From Bedellia somnulentella (Eukaryota > Arthropoda > Insecta > Lepidoptera > Bedelliidae), in contig OY755182.1 of the NCBI GenBank assembly GCA_963576735.1, positions 5,146,001 through 5,210,000 on the forward strand: a stretch of DNA of 64,000 nucleotides, written 5' to 3'. Under the pieces are notes generated by a model. The model worked only from the letters and a program-made list of their open reading frames with translations. It was not told the origin of the DNA and searched no databases. A program made the translations under genes and the position numbers. Shown piece by piece: positions 36,201 through 48,010 of this stretch; the first letter of the stretch is position 1; each line of letters starts with the position of its first letter.

Positions 36201-36579
36201 AGTGGTCTTCTCACTAAGACTGTGGCATACTAGCTCTCACATGACTCATGGACATGTGACAAATTATTACCCCTCTGTCAACCCTAAAAGGTCGTAAATG
36301 CGGTCTGTGCAAATAGGGACGGTATTTTAAAATTAATAATTAACAGTAAACTATGGAACTATGGTTAGTAAAAACATTGTACATTATTTTGTTAAACCTA
36401 AATGTTGATGAGATAATATGAAAAAATAAACAATCAAAATAATTCGCCTCTTAAAAAATCTCGTTAATAACACCCGAAGTGAGTGATCCGTATAAAATTA
36501 GGCGAACAATATGCAAATTTCACCCACCAGTGTAATGTTAATTTTCGTGGGAGACAACTGTAAACTTTTTAATCTCATG

Positions 36580-36860
36580 TGACGTCTCCCCGTCACCCCC
36601 GCCCCTTGCCCCGCTCCCCCCCGCGCCTGTCACTGGGTTGCAAGTTGTCAGACGGATGATTGAAAACTCCTCATTTGTGTTTTTATTACTTTTTAATTTT
36701 TCTCATTTCCCTGGAGGCGAAGTTTTTGTCAAGTTCGGATCGGGGCTCCGGTGCGGTTTTTCTTTAGAGTGATGTTGGCGTAATTTGCATTTTTTTTCGA
36801 GAGCTCCTAATTTTGATCGTTTGTCACCCGTTGCACGTGTGTGAGTGTTGTTAATTATTA
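36580..36860. other. GC-rich unique island
   Basis: C-run segment (36590-36625) followed by unique, mixed-composition sequence (GGATCGGGGCTCCGGTGCGG, 36736-36755; CACCCGTTGCACGTGTGTG, 36826-36844). Stands out from AT-rich flanks. Possible conserved regulatory element or non-coding exon. Confidence 0.3.
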
Positions 36861-37833
36861 TTTAACACATTTTGCATTATTTATCATACAGCGATAACGG
36901 AATTATGATACTATGAAGGTTTTGTATCTACTTGGACCCTGATGGTAGTTCCCTAGATAAGCTTTAAACAAAGTAATATCCCTAAAAAAATACACTACAT
37001 TACTAGTGCATTGACAAGCCTTCTTCAAGCCTGAGCATGGCCCAATCTGAAATGTCTTCAAAATATTAAGTTCTTGCATTAAATTAATGCGTTTTTGCGA
37101 AACTTTCCAATCGCGAGTTTTTAAACTGTTTGTTATACAGAATATGCATAAGCACATGAGAATACATTTCTTTTCCAATAAACAATCTCTTGTATAGTAA
37201 ATTTCCCTTCCGATATCCTTCTTTTGAAATTCGTAAAAGGAAATATGAAACAAGTCACAAAAACCCCTTTATTTAATAGCACTCGAAAAATTCAACGACG
37301 TATAATCTGCTCATGAAATTACAATAGTGCACCCCCGCGTACCTAGGCTCGGTCGCGACTCTTCAATCAGTAATATTCGAATTAATACGTTCACCCCATC
37401 ACCAATAAGTGGGTAATAATACGTTTCAACCCTCACGCCGTCTGCTCGCTCTGAATACGACCCTGGATGCCAATTCTACTAACTATATTGATGTTTGATT
37501 ATTGAAAGTGCGAGGCAAAGTTGCGTTCATTAATAAATATATGAGCTTTTTACAAAGTAGATATGATGATTATTTATGAAGATTGTTAACGCTGAGGTAG
37601 TATCATTGAGAAACCCACAAGGCTGAGTAATAAAATTAATCTTGTGACAGTCTATTTTGTTCGAAATTGTGATAGGCCTGCCATTGTGGTACTTAAATAC
37701 ATGTTCCAGTAATAAGACAAGTGAGTTCCGTTCATCGTTGAGACATTGAAGAAGTCATAAATACTTTTTCAGAGTTAGAATATCAATATTTTGTCGTATT
37801 AAAAATTTTTAGTATTTAAATATATTTTTATTT

Positions 37834-38205
37834 ATTTCTCAGCCACTTTTGGAAAGTTAGTGAGACACAGACTGTAGAATAAACAATGACTGGTGATTGG
37901 TCTTCAGCCCGACAATAAAACCCAGCATACATACATATACTCACGCCTATAAATCCCTAGAAGGGGTAGCCAGAGCTAAAGAATTTGAAATTTCTCAGCC
38001 ACTTTTGGAAAGTTCTGTGGGGAAAAGATGGTAAAACAAAGGTTGTTGGTGATGGGTCGAATAGTGTCGACTTAGAATAGCACTACCCCATTTCTTCCGG
38101 TGGGTGTACGTAAGAGGCGACTAACGGTAAAACCCAGCAATTACCTAAAAACCCATGAGAAGAAGTTGGCTAGTGTATTCGAAGCAGATACTACACAGCT
38201 TAATC
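37834..38205 (-). repeat. Old family-A copy hosting a younger one
   Basis: Minus-strand pieces 37834-37927 (TTTCTCAGCCACTTTTGGAA ...) and 38128-38205 (... GATACTACACAGC) make one degenerate family-A copy, split at the motif TAAAACCCAGCA, which is duplicated around the insert at 37928-38127. Confidence 0.65.
37928..38127 (-). repeat. Family-A copy with inverted 5' end (twin-priming type)
   Basis: 37928-38059 reads minus strand from the tail inward to GATGGGTC; from about 38060 the sequence switches to the plus-strand 5' end of the same family (TAGTGTCGACTTAGAATAGC ... GGCGACTAACGG). The whole is flanked by a perfect 12-bp duplication TAAAACCCAGCA (37916-37927, 38128-38139). Confidence 0.8.
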
Positions 38206-38274
38206 ATATTGCCTCTATGTCATGGTAATGACAAAGTTGATACCTACTAAGATGATAGAAAGATAACACCACGA

Positions 38275-38410
38275 CGTCCGTGGCCGAGTGGATAGATGAC
38301 TAGCTCCTCGGTCCGGACGTTGCGGGTTCGATCCCGGCTGACAGCAACATTTATGTGATGAGAATCAATGTTTGTTTCTTAGTTTTAGGTGACATTTATT
38401 TATATTTATA
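38275..38410 (+). repeat. tRNA-headed SINE (second family)
   Basis: Box-A-like GTGGCCGAGTGGATAG, box-B-like GGGTTCGATCCC and a body with AATCAATGTTTGTTTCTTAG, related to the 27.1-kb copy. No acceptor-stem pairing, so not a tRNA gene. Ends in an AT-rich TTTATAT run. Confidence 0.6.
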
Positions 38411-39110
38411 TATTTATATTTTTTTAAATTTTATATTTATAATTTATAATATTATAATATATATAACATAATACAAGGAGCTATCCCATTGGGGCTAACT
38501 TGATCTGTGTGTGCGTAAACTTATTTGTTTTATTTATTAATAATAATATGTACAATAATGATAAGTATGTAAATTCACGAAAGACATTTCGAAAGTTTTA
38601 AATATAAAATGGAATTGGGACGCGGGTGTTTTGTGGAATACGCATAATAATCAGCTACTTTTACACCTAACTATGTATAGAATGCCTCAATCGACTGTTA
38701 AACTTTAGCCTACAACATTTGAGAACCTAGCTAGAAATAGAGTCTTAATTATTTTTAACTCGACCCATGAAAAGACCATTTTAAATAACAATTAGGTAAA
38801 AGCTATTAGTATCAGTTTCGAACAGCATTAACCTATTTCTGCCCGCGGGTGTCATAAGAGCCTTTCCAAGATATAGGATTTTTGAGGTTCTGTAATAAAA
38901 AGGTGAAATGAGACCCTGTTACTGAAACTTCGCTGTATGTCTATCAGCAGGATGTTCAAGAACCGTAATAGTAAGACAATTGAATTTTCAACAGATGGAT
39001 CATGTATTACTCTTATTGTTATATAAACTAATACTAAAAATAACTTTGAGCGGGCTCTCGCACATTGAACGTCATTTGTTCGTTTTTGATAGGTACCGGC
39101 AACAGCATAG
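38411..39110. other. AT-rich stretch, no gene seen
   Basis: Low-complexity TTTATA at the start, then unremarkable sequence; a decayed family-A 5' piece may lie at 38815-38890. Confidence 0.3.
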
Positions 39111-39112
39111 TT

Positions 39113-39380
39113 AGTACGAGCGGCCTTTTAACTAGATATCGCGTGGCATAAAACAGTTATTCCTTTCAACACTTACTTGGTATCGTATACTGTCGTCTCA
39201 TTCTAACCGATATCGTGACGATAAAATAGCACTCGTGCTAGTCTTCCAGTAGGGCAAGCACGAGCGCTATTTTATCGACACGATAACGGTTAGAATGAGA
39301 TGGCAGTATACGATACAAAGTAAGTGCGTAAGAGATGGCTGCTTTATCCCACGCGATAAGTTTAAACACGGCTCGTGCTT
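39113..39380. repeat. Foldback element with ~115-bp arms
   Basis: The core is near-perfect: TATCGTATACTGTCGTCTCA (39181-39200) mirrors TGAGATGGCAGTATACGATA further right, and GATAAAATAGCACTCGTGCT mirrors AGCACGAGCGCTATTTTATC. The mirror extends outward in decayed form to ATATCGCGTGG / CCACGCGATA and TACGAGCGG / CGGCTCGTGC. Spacer under 20 bases. Non-coding. Confidence 0.75.
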
Positions 39381-39589
39381 CCCTGCTGGTAGAAGATTCA
39401 AATGGTCACAGGATATCGAGCAAAATTATTAGGTTTCAGAAATTGTAATCCCACCAAAAACATTTTCATATAAAATGTTGCCAAGACGAGCCCATATGTC
39501 TCGCACTGTCCAAAAGTTTTTGGTGGGATTTCATTTCCTTTTGTAAGCTGTTTGAAACATTTTTTCCTTTTTTTAACACGGAGTACCTA

Positions 39590-40155
39590 TACATATATAT
39601 ATCTGGGGGCATCAAGTTTTAGATCAGATTAGACCGCCAGCATCAAAATTGAAAATTACAGGTCTTATACACACGACCATCCCCTATTTTAAGGGGTTGG
39701 GGGATGAAATTTACAAGTTTTATATTTTTTTTTATTGTTTGTGTGCTATTACTAGCTTACATACAAAATTTCAGCTTTCTAGGTTATTAGGAAAGAGTCA
39801 GTGACGAAATCAGCGTTTTTTTGATATAAATAAAATCTGAAGTATAAAAGCTAATGTAATCAAAACTATGTAACTTATATGACTTATAAAACTTATATGT
39901 TCAGTAAGTCTGCTATTGAAAATATATCCCGAAAATGTTGTTGATCTAGCATAATCCAAACCCAAGTTATGAGGGTTCAGAAGAACGACCAAAAGCTTCG
40001 AGAAAATAAAGGTAGGGCCCGTGCGCTTCGCTTGGTTCGTCTTGGTGATGATATAAATTAATATTGAAGGCCATAAAACATATTTGCGATGACATATAGT
40101 ATTGCCTACTTTAACTTTTGTGCACAAGTGTAACTCGCACTTGGCCGGTTTTTAC
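39590..40155 (-). repeat. Dispersed element with AAACCGGCCAAGTGCGAGT start
   Basis: The complement begins AAAAACCGGCCAAGTGCGAG (a phrase common in lepidopteran repeats and related to the 10.9-kb element) and contains CCTAGAAAGCTGAAATTTTG and a CCCCTTAAAATAGGGGATGG hairpin. Class not determined. Confidence 0.5.
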
Positions 40156-40439
40156 AAACATTAGTCATCATTTTATTACCTACTTGACTATGTAACCGGC
40201 GATAATCGCTCCTGTGGGATTGCGACGATTCCATGACATTTTGTGGTATATTAAATGATTACCGTAACGAAATTGACATTTCTCTACCGAATATTATAAA
40301 GTCGCTGTTATTTCACAGTACATAAACAACAATAAGTAAGTTTATATTTCGAAAAAAAAATAGTTATTTATGCTCTCACGGTATAGTTCGTGCAATACTG
40401 AGACGGTTTAGCAAGAGAGACAAAGGTACATACATTGAA

Positions 40440-40560
40440 TGTTAACAATCATTTTAATAATAAAAGATTGTTGGTGATGGGCCTCCACACGCATTTCCCA
40501 ACAATCATTTAAAAATTTTACTCTTTCAATACTTGTGTTTAGAAATGGATATGTGCTAAA
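40440..40560 (-). repeat. Family-A fragment
   Basis: GATTGTTGGTGATGGGCCTC ... CAACAATCATTTAAAAA; middle part only. Confidence 0.45.
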
Positions 40561-41300
40561 TCATACTACGTAGCCAAGAAAGAATTCTAAGGGAATTTTG
40601 AATTATTTATTAAAATGGAATAGAAAATCAAACTCTTCATTTCTGTGAAAAATGGGACTGACACGCTGACTCTCGGACAGCTAGTACATTTACGAGTATA
40701 TTTAGCCCACTTTCGTAGAATTGTGGCAGGCTAAAACCACCTAATTAAAATCGATGATTAAAAAGATTCCTTGCTTAGGAATGCCGTCAGTACCGGCTAC
40801 GAACATGGTTGTAGTCTTTAGTTTGCTAATCCGCAAAAAAACCGTGGTGGACTAGGCGAAAACAACATATGCAGGGTGGGCTCCAGGTCTTTGGTGGGGA
40901 TTGGTATGAGCTGTGATAACAACATCATTTCAAGATTTGTTGTTAATATTTTTTTAGGCTAAAATGTCCCATAAGGAAATATGATAGTAGTATGATCTAA
41001 CCGCGGACAAAATATACATTACATAACTTTCCATTTCGCATCTTTTTAAAATATTGACCCCAAATGTATAATAATCGTCCTTTGATTGAAGTGAATGATA
41101 GTAACAGACAAGTGTAACTCGATTCCTCGCCAGCTGTCATTCTCACGTTACGATCTTTTCAATGGAACGAATGCAACTGTGTTTAGTCGATTCTTTTATG
41201 CAATTGTAATTGCAAGGAAACGAGTTTTTTAAGTATTGATCTATACAGTTTTGAACGATTAAGTAACAAAGAATTTATTTAGAAATGTTAATAATGTTAA
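40561..41300. other. No gene seen
   Basis: Mostly unique AT-rich sequence with a GACTGACACGCTGACTC-type repeat scrap at 40650-40680. Confidence 0.3.
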
Positions 41301-41311
41301 GTTATGTGACA

Positions 41312-41490
41312 CATACATACATGTATATACTCACGTCATTAGTTCCCATTGGGCTAGGCAGAGACTATTGATCGCCACTTTGTACGGTCCTGACAAACCT
41401 CTCTAGCTCTAGCTTCGTTCACAACCATCAATCTCCCCATATGTGCTCTTTTATTCTTTATACTTCGGACGCCAGCTTTTTTAAGCAATG
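41312..41490 (-). repeat. RTE-like LINE 3' end
   Basis: Left end is the tail complement (CATACATACATGTATATACT), then TTCCCATTGGGCTAGGCAGA and CGATCGCC-type coding tail, TTTGTACGGTCC, ending near GGACGCCAGC. Same family as 57.4 kb. Confidence 0.65.
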
Positions 41491-41613
41491 TATAGATAAG
41501 TTATTTTCCTTACTTAACTTTGAAATAACCATTTTTTTACTTTATTCGGAATTTTTCTTCAACGGTATTTCACGGAAGTATGAAGAATAAAAGAGCATGT
41601 ATGAAAAAAATCT

Positions 41614-41864
41614 ACAGACATACATACTTATACTCACGGCTATAAATCCCTAGAAGGGGTAGCCAGAGCTAAGGAATTAGAAATTCCTCAGCCACTTTTG
41701 GAAAGTTGAGTGGGGAAAAGACGGTGAAAAAAAGGTCATTGGTGATGGGTCTCCAACCGCATCGCCCAAAAATTCCTTAAAAGCCCCAATACCGTTAGTC
41801 GCCTTTTACGTACACCCACCGGAAGAAATGGGGTAGTGCTATTCTAAGCCGGCACTACACAGCA
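41614..41864 (-). repeat. Family-A element with 11-bp target duplication
   Basis: Direct repeats GAAAAAAATCT at 41603-41613 and 41865-41875. Full length, younger subfamily; it landed in what looks like a separate LINE scrap (GAATAAAAGAGCATGTATG) at 41585-41605. Confidence 0.8.
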
Positions 41865-41959
41865 GAAAAAAATCTTATGGGAACGAATGTATCTATGTAT
41901 CTCACTGGCTTATAATTGGCTTTGATTACAGATATAGAGACAAACGCAAGTATGATGAT

Positions 41960-42090
41960 CAAGCTCGAGACCCACACCAACGATCCTTAATTTTACTATG
42001 TTTCTCCTATTTAACTTCCAAAAATGGCAAAGGAATTTCAAATTTAGATACTCTGACTAGCCGTTTTGGAATTATTGTCGTGAGCGAATA
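41960..42090 (+). repeat. Family-A 3' half, degenerate
   Basis: GAGACCCACACCAACGATCC ... TTCCAAAAATGGCAAAGG ... GTCGTGAGCG. Confidence 0.45.
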
Positions 42091-42099
42091 AATACAAGT

Positions 42100-43420
42100 T
42101 ATATTTTTCAACGAGTGGCAAAATACAATCAAGTAAAATAATCCGATATGTTTGGCAACCCTAACAGTTGAACTCGGCATTTGAATCGGTCAGGGTTGAC
42201 ATCTAACATGCAAGGGGCGACGTGACCGCAAACCGTGGGCTTAACAATCACTTTTTACTGATTCCTGTAACCTATAATTTGATTTGCCGTGTGACGCGCC
42301 CTTTTAATATTTTATACAGAGAATAGGGTACGTAGTCTGTACTTTTTGTAATGGGCTATTGGAAGAAAAAAACTGTTTATTACGGTATTTCTTGTTTAAA
42401 TTGTAAATTTTTCGTATGTCATCATTTTGTTTGAATTTTTGAAGTGGAATATCTTCCTATTTTGTATCATTTGCCATAGCGACTATTTTACTTACTGTGC
42501 GAGTACACATTAATTGGTATATATGACCAGATATTAACAACAATTTAAATAAAATGTATTGAAACAAATAGTACAAAAGAATTAGAATAAAAGAAATGAT
42601 TTTCAGATAGTAGGACAAAACAAAAGACTTGAAAATGTTATAACCGCGACACGGCTCAAATCCAATTCATAGTGAGTTTTATCTCAACAAAGATTATTTC
42701 AAAATTACCTTCCCTCCCTCCCCAAGAAATTGGATCCCGTCAAACAAACGACAAATTAAGTGTAGCAGCGTCTGCTAAATTCAGCTTCAAAAACAATTAG
42801 ACAATAATAAAAGGAAAATCCGGTGAAACTCGACAGATGACTATTAATTAGCTTTTGAGAATCTTTCGCGGTTTCGCTCGAGCCGTTCGATTGGAATTTC
42901 CTTTATGATTTATGTAATTCTATACTCATTGAGGGTTTTTATAATTATAAATACGGAATATTAGATTCCATAAATTTGAGACTGACTTGACAGTGAGCAT
43001 GTATGTCTGTACTTAGGGGTTGATAAGGTTTGTCATCTGTTAACTATCTAGGAAAAGAAGTAGGAGAACTATCAGGTGGTATTATTATACCACCTGTGAA
43101 TGTACCTATACCTATGGTGGTATTCCTCCTGAAGTTTGAAACATTAAGAATATCGAATTCAGAGCAGCTGTAGATTTCCACCGTAAGTTTATATTCTTTA
43201 AGAAGCGTGCTATTTTAGTTCATGTTGATATCATGAGGTCTCTGAGGTCGGTCACTGGAAACTGAGTCCCCAAGTTCTTTTCCTTTTAATTTTGTTTAAA
43301 ACGATTGATTTTATTTTTAATGACAATCTCAGGCCGTATTTCGATTCCCTTTCCACCTCTTTTTATCAATTAATCACTAATAATGAATGTAACAAATAAT
43401 TCTCCTGTGCATTTCGGTCG
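42100..43420. other. No gene seen
   Basis: Unique sequence apart from one 42-bp-scale hairpin-like AGGTGGTATTATTATACCACCT at 43074-43095 (10-bp arms). No coding exon recognised. Confidence 0.3.
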
Positions 43421-43424
43421 CCAT

Positions 43425-43645
43425 ATTGTTTGTCAGCCATTTTGTCGCGTGGATTAATGGCGGTCGGATTCTGTCGTCTTCTTTATTTAAAAAATGGCGC
43501 TAATTAATCAAAAAGTCTTCGCAGTCGCCTCCCGTTGCGACCGGCCGGGACGTCTTTAGTCTCTGGTCGCTAATGGTTTCTTTTGTAAAACAGCAATAAT
43601 TGCGTGCAATAGTTTTGTCATGAATATTAAATGCACGGGCTTTTT
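43425..43645. other. Unique motif-rich island (candidate regulatory element)
   Basis: Contains GCTAATTAATCA (homeodomain-type TAAT sites), CGCCATATTG and GCCATTTTG motifs, GACCGGCCGGGACGTC and ATGAATATTAAATGC, in non-repetitive sequence with even base composition. Not coding. Regulatory role is inference only. Confidence 0.3.
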
Positions 43646-43649
43646 CTGT

Positions 43650-44390
43650 GATTTCAAACTCATAAACACACTATTTCCGTTTTTCATAACGACTCGAACG
43701 CTCAGAAGGGTTAAAATAAAGGTAACTGTCAACTAAATAGAAATTAAATAAATAATAACTAGATAACAGAAATTGGTAAGTTATTGAGTTACCATACCCT
43801 TACCCATACCCTTTTTATGTTTTAATTTGAAAAAGACATCAAACTTTAAAATAAATATAGCTTAGGCTACAAAATTCACCATACTTTCCCAGTTTAATTT
43901 AGGTAGTGACACTTTTTAATTTTAATTATTACAAATATTACAATAGTTTAGATAAGCATTCCATAGGCAAAGTTGTTGTGGTTGTTTAGTTTGATGTCTT
44001 TAATCGATTTAAAATGTAAAAAGGGTATGTTTTAAAAACGAGGTCTAGGTCAATTGTGAGTATTGTGACCATTAAAAATATTTTACAACCAATTATTATA
44101 CCCAACAAACATGCGAAGATATTAAACTTGATTAGCGTCATGATGTGGCCCCACGAGCTTCTTTTATGTTTGTCCCAGTACGGTATAGTTGGTGATACCC
44201 ACGGTTCAGTAAATCCGTCGCTAGAGCGAGAGCTTCGACTATTAACCACAACGACTATTGGAAGTATAGAGGAAAAAAATTAATCAAACAAAGACATATT
44301 CGTGGCTATAAGATGCACAAATGATAATAGCCCAAAAGTAATTACAATATTAACTTGTGAAAAGTAATATTTCTTTCTTACTTTCCCTCA
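43650..44390. other. No gene seen
   Basis: AT-rich. Short open frames on both strands (about 44000-44280) show no recognisable protein. Confidence 0.3.
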
Positions 44391-44402
44391 TATAAATTTT
44401 AC

Positions 44403-44667
44403 ATACGTACATATACTCACGGCTATAAATCCCTAGAAGGGGTAGCCAGAATTAAGGAATTAGAAATTCCTCAGCCACTTTTGGAAAATTGAGTAAGGAA
44501 AAGATGGTAAAGTAAAGGTTGAAGACGGTGAAAAAAAGGTCATTGGTGATGGGTCTCTAACCGCATCGCCCAAAAATCCCTTCAAAGCCCCAATACTGTT
44601 AGTCGCCTCTTACGTACACCCATCGGTAGAAACTGGGTAGTGCTATTCTAAGCCGACACTACCCGTC
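44403..44667 (-). repeat. Family-A element with 12-bp target duplication
   Basis: Direct repeats TATAAATTTTAC at 44391-44402 and 44668-44679. Younger subfamily. Internally it has a duplicated AAGGTTGAAGACGGTGAAAA stretch, a combination of two family variants (GATGGTAAAGTAAAGG and GACGGTGAAAAAAAGG) in one copy. Confidence 0.8.
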
Positions 44668-44679
44668 TATAAATTTTAC

Positions 44680-45529
44680 CTTTTAGGAAATTCGCACTAG
44701 CGACTTCTGGGCCAAGCTAATCTAGCATTGACATTGATTTGAGTCGGTTTTTCTATATCAAACTTTGCTGAATATTCAAATACTTGGTTTGTACACCTAC
44801 AAAGGTTGTTGCCATAAATAATCTATTTTCCAATGTATAGCGTTGAAAATCTCCAATATTATCCAAACATGTGACTTTTGAGCAAACATCTTAAATTTTC
44901 ATAATAAAAGTGGAGATTTATGTGATGTCGGCAAGTTTTAATATTTATGTCTCGGTAATAAATCGCGGCAAACGTCTTTGTTAAGGAAGGGTTGTTCAAT
45001 CATTACCGGGATGGGTTGGATGAAAGGGGGTGGGGGTTGTACGGATTAGCTATCTAAGTATTATCATGTTTTATTTGTTAAGTCTGTGGATTTTGTGGCT
45101 TTGCGTTTCTTTATTGGAATTTAAAATTGTTTTAAGCGGCACTATAGCTTTCAAATTAATGTGCTATAAATATAGCATGTTGTAGAACGGTGAAGCTGTT
45201 AAACCATAATTTGGGATCGGTATGTGGGTTTGAGTTTGGTTTTTTTTTGTAATGGTTTCCAAGCTCCGAAATATTAATAAAGTAGAATAGAAAACTCTTA
45301 ATTTCAATTCATACTAAATACTAACACTTTATAGATAATAAGTTTTGGAATAAAAGTACAATTTTAGGTCTTAGTAATTTGTGGCGACAGACCATCTTTC
45401 TCTGTATTACCGATTTGAATAAGGCACATCAGTAACTCTAAGATGATTTGTATCCAGGTCATTTCTAGACTGACAATAAATCTTTCCGTTTACTACCGGG
45501 TTCTTTCAATACAATGAAATATAAAATAA
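44680..45529. other. No gene seen
   Basis: Unique AT-rich sequence with one G-rich patch (GAAAGGGGGTGGGGGTTG, 45020-45037). Confidence 0.3.
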
Positions 45530-45840
45530 CTAGTGGTCCGCCCGGCTTCGCATGGCTGGTTTTAAGAATTTTTCACTGCGTACCCTTACGATACTTAGCG
45601 TGATGATAAATAGCCTGTGTTGCTTCTGAAAGTTTAAGCTTTCCATTGATGCAAGAATTTTTGAAATCGGTTTTGTTGTTGATAATGAAAAAGCTTTGCC
45701 TTTTGATATAATAAAAAACCCATGTCTTTTTCCTGATTCCAAGCTACCTCTTCACCAATTTTTTGCCAAATCGGTTCATTCGTTCTTGAGTTATAAATTG
45801 TGTAACTAACACCGCTTTCTTTTATATATATAGATTAACT
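45530..45840 (+). repeat. Dispersed element of the CTAGTGGTCCGCCCGGCTTCGC type
   Basis: Starts AACTAGTGGTCCGCCCGGC and ends TTTTATATATATAGATTA, a pair of ends I know from many arthropod genomes; a decayed start of the same type lies at 26893-26925. Class not determined. Confidence 0.5.
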
Positions 45841-46955
45841 CCTCTAGAATAAAAACTGTATAAATTTACAGATCAGCAGATTTTACCAGTGGGCTCATAT
45901 ATAATCTTTCCATCTCATTTTGAACACTTACAGACACATCATCCTTCACTCCAATTGTAACCCACCCATTGTCAAAACGATCCGGGTATGATTAAACATC
46001 TCCGGAATATCACGGAGACATCTTTGCTGAGACTACAAATTATCTTAAGAAGCTTTCACATTAATATTGGGACGTCTGGCAAAGACTTGTCTCGGCGAGT
46101 GAGACAATGCAAGGGTAAGATTAACGGTGTGAAACTTACAGTAAGTGGATCGGATTCGGATCCCATTTCAATCAAGAGATGTTATATGGATTATGTTGGC
46201 TGAAATCTAAATCTGTACTTCTGATAAACGCCAAATATTTTAGACTAAGGGAAAAATTCCGGCGTCAGATGTTCATGCGATGACGAAAGTAAATTTTATA
46301 TATTTTTTACGTTATTTTTATCTAATAGATCAAATAAATAAAAAAATATCAACAAAATTATAAAATGTAAAAAGATATTCATAAAAAAGACACTGAGATC
46401 CGGTTGTGGGTTTCGTTTCGCGTACAATAAATAATATTCACTTATCTTTCTTACATTTGTTCGACAGAATTCCATCAGTTACAACGGATACAATTCATTA
46501 ACTCTAGCAACCCCTTCGGGGATATACGGATCTTATTATATATTTGTTAGAAACGGAAAAATATTTTAAATACTTTGGTTTCTTGATTTTCTGAGCTAAG
46601 CTTTATATTTATATATTCAAATTACTAGAGGTTTGTCATGCAGAAGATATATATATATACACAAATAACAATAAATCTTATTATTTATGTGTCGTGAATT
46701 AATATGCGTAGTACCTACCTACTTAACTCATAAACTCAACTGCAATATGTCCCCCGCTCTGTAAAATGATAATTACTCTATAATCTTCGCATCAAAGTGA
46801 TGGTGGGTGCATCGATTAGATGTGTGGCAACATGGATTTAGTTATGAAGTGATGTTGAAAGGCTAGTCTCCATTTTCTATACACATAATTAAAATTAGAG
46901 TGTCTGTACATTAATTATGTCAATGTTATCTAAGAATTACCTTACCTACCATCTC
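45841..46955. other. No gene seen
   Basis: Includes moderately GC-rich unique sequence at 45940-46160. A CAACCCCTTCGGGGATATACGG scrap at 46507-46528 is the shared SINE/LINE 3' hairpin without the rest of an element. Confidence 0.3.
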
Positions 46956-46959
46956 AATC

Positions 46960-47072
46960 TCAATACACACGGGCCCCCAACAATCACTTAAAAGCCTCAA
47001 ACCCTAAGTTAGCTCTTGTGACATCCGTGGGAATAATGGGTTAGTGCTATTCTAAGCTGGTATAACATATAT
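46960..47072 (-). repeat. Family-A 5' fragment (older subfamily)
   Basis: CCCAACAATCACTTAAAAGCC ... GTGACATCCGTGGG ... GTGCTATTCTAAGCTGG. Confidence 0.5.
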
Positions 47073-47499
47073 GCAATGTGAATTTGATGATATAATTAAG
47101 AAATGCTTAAACAATATAATGCATCTCAAAGGAGAAAGGGTGAAACACTTAAATTTTAACAAATGATATTTGGACTTATGTCTAAACTTAAATCCGTTAT
47201 GATTATAAAAAAAATCTGTTTTCTATTTAGCGTCGGAATATTAAATAATATTATCTTATACAAAGAACTTCCTATTAAGTCTTCTTCTGTTTCTAAGGAT
47301 TAAAGATATACTTATCAGTACAGATTAAATTATATCAATCTATAATCCACAAAATGATAACTTTCTTCACCGTCAAGGATAAATATTGTTTAGTATTTAT
47401 TACTTAATAGCTCAGCTTTATGGTTTTTGCTTCCAAGTTGTCGCCATCATATTTTGGAATAAACCATTTTTAATATATAACAAAAAACAGTCTTATTTC

Positions 47500-47645
47500 C
47501 AGTATCAAAATGACAAAGCTTTTCGCCGGTAGTGTCCAGCTGCCGATAAACTATTCTCAGCGTGGCTTCCGGTCCATAGACAATAGACTTTCAGGATCCC
47601 TTCAGTGGCGCTGCCTTTGTTCCTGTGACGTCATACCGCGGAAAC
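47500..47645. other. GC-richer unique island
   Basis: CTTTTCGCCGGTAGTGTCC ... CAGTGGCGCTGCCTTTG ... GTGACGTCATACCGCGG. Contains a perfect TGACGTCA CREB/ATF palindrome. Non-repetitive in this window; possible regulatory element. Confidence 0.3.
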
Positions 47646-47939
47646 TCCTGTCATAGTTATGGAGTTATGAGCTATATGATGTACTATGGGGCTCTATACT
47701 GTCATAATGGAGAAGAATATTTTTTCCATGTAATGCTGTTTTGTTCTAGGATTGGTTTTCATGGACAGTATTTTTGCAGTTGCAATAACAGTAGTTTGCG
47801 TCATATTCATATTATGTAGGTGAAATTATGACGATACTGACGCGTTTTAAATTTCCTAGCAAATTGTCAATTAAAATATGTGAATTATGGTGAAATAGTT
47901 ATTAATCTCACTTATTTACTGTCACGAAACTATTGATTT

Positions 47940-48010
47940 TCAGTGGGCCAGGCAAAGACTCTTGATCGCCACTTCGTTAGATATTTACAAACCTGTTTCT
48001 TCTTTCAAAA
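47940..48010 (-). repeat. RTE-like LINE 3' fragment
   Basis: CAGTGGGCCAGGCAAAGACT-CTTGATCGCCACTTCG matches the LINE end in reverse orientation. Confidence 0.5.

Noticed and set aside
36903..37253. 116-codon minus-strand ORF
   Set aside because: No recognisable domain, AT-rich composition typical of non-coding DNA, no splice or promoter context.
38275..38350. tRNA gene (Ser-like) at 38.3 kb
   Set aside because: Box A and B are present but the acceptor stem does not pair and a SINE body follows; the same holds for 27.09 kb and the family-B heads.
45988..46203. 71-codon plus-strand ORF as an exon
   Set aside because: No splice signals with matching phase and no recognisable protein similarity.
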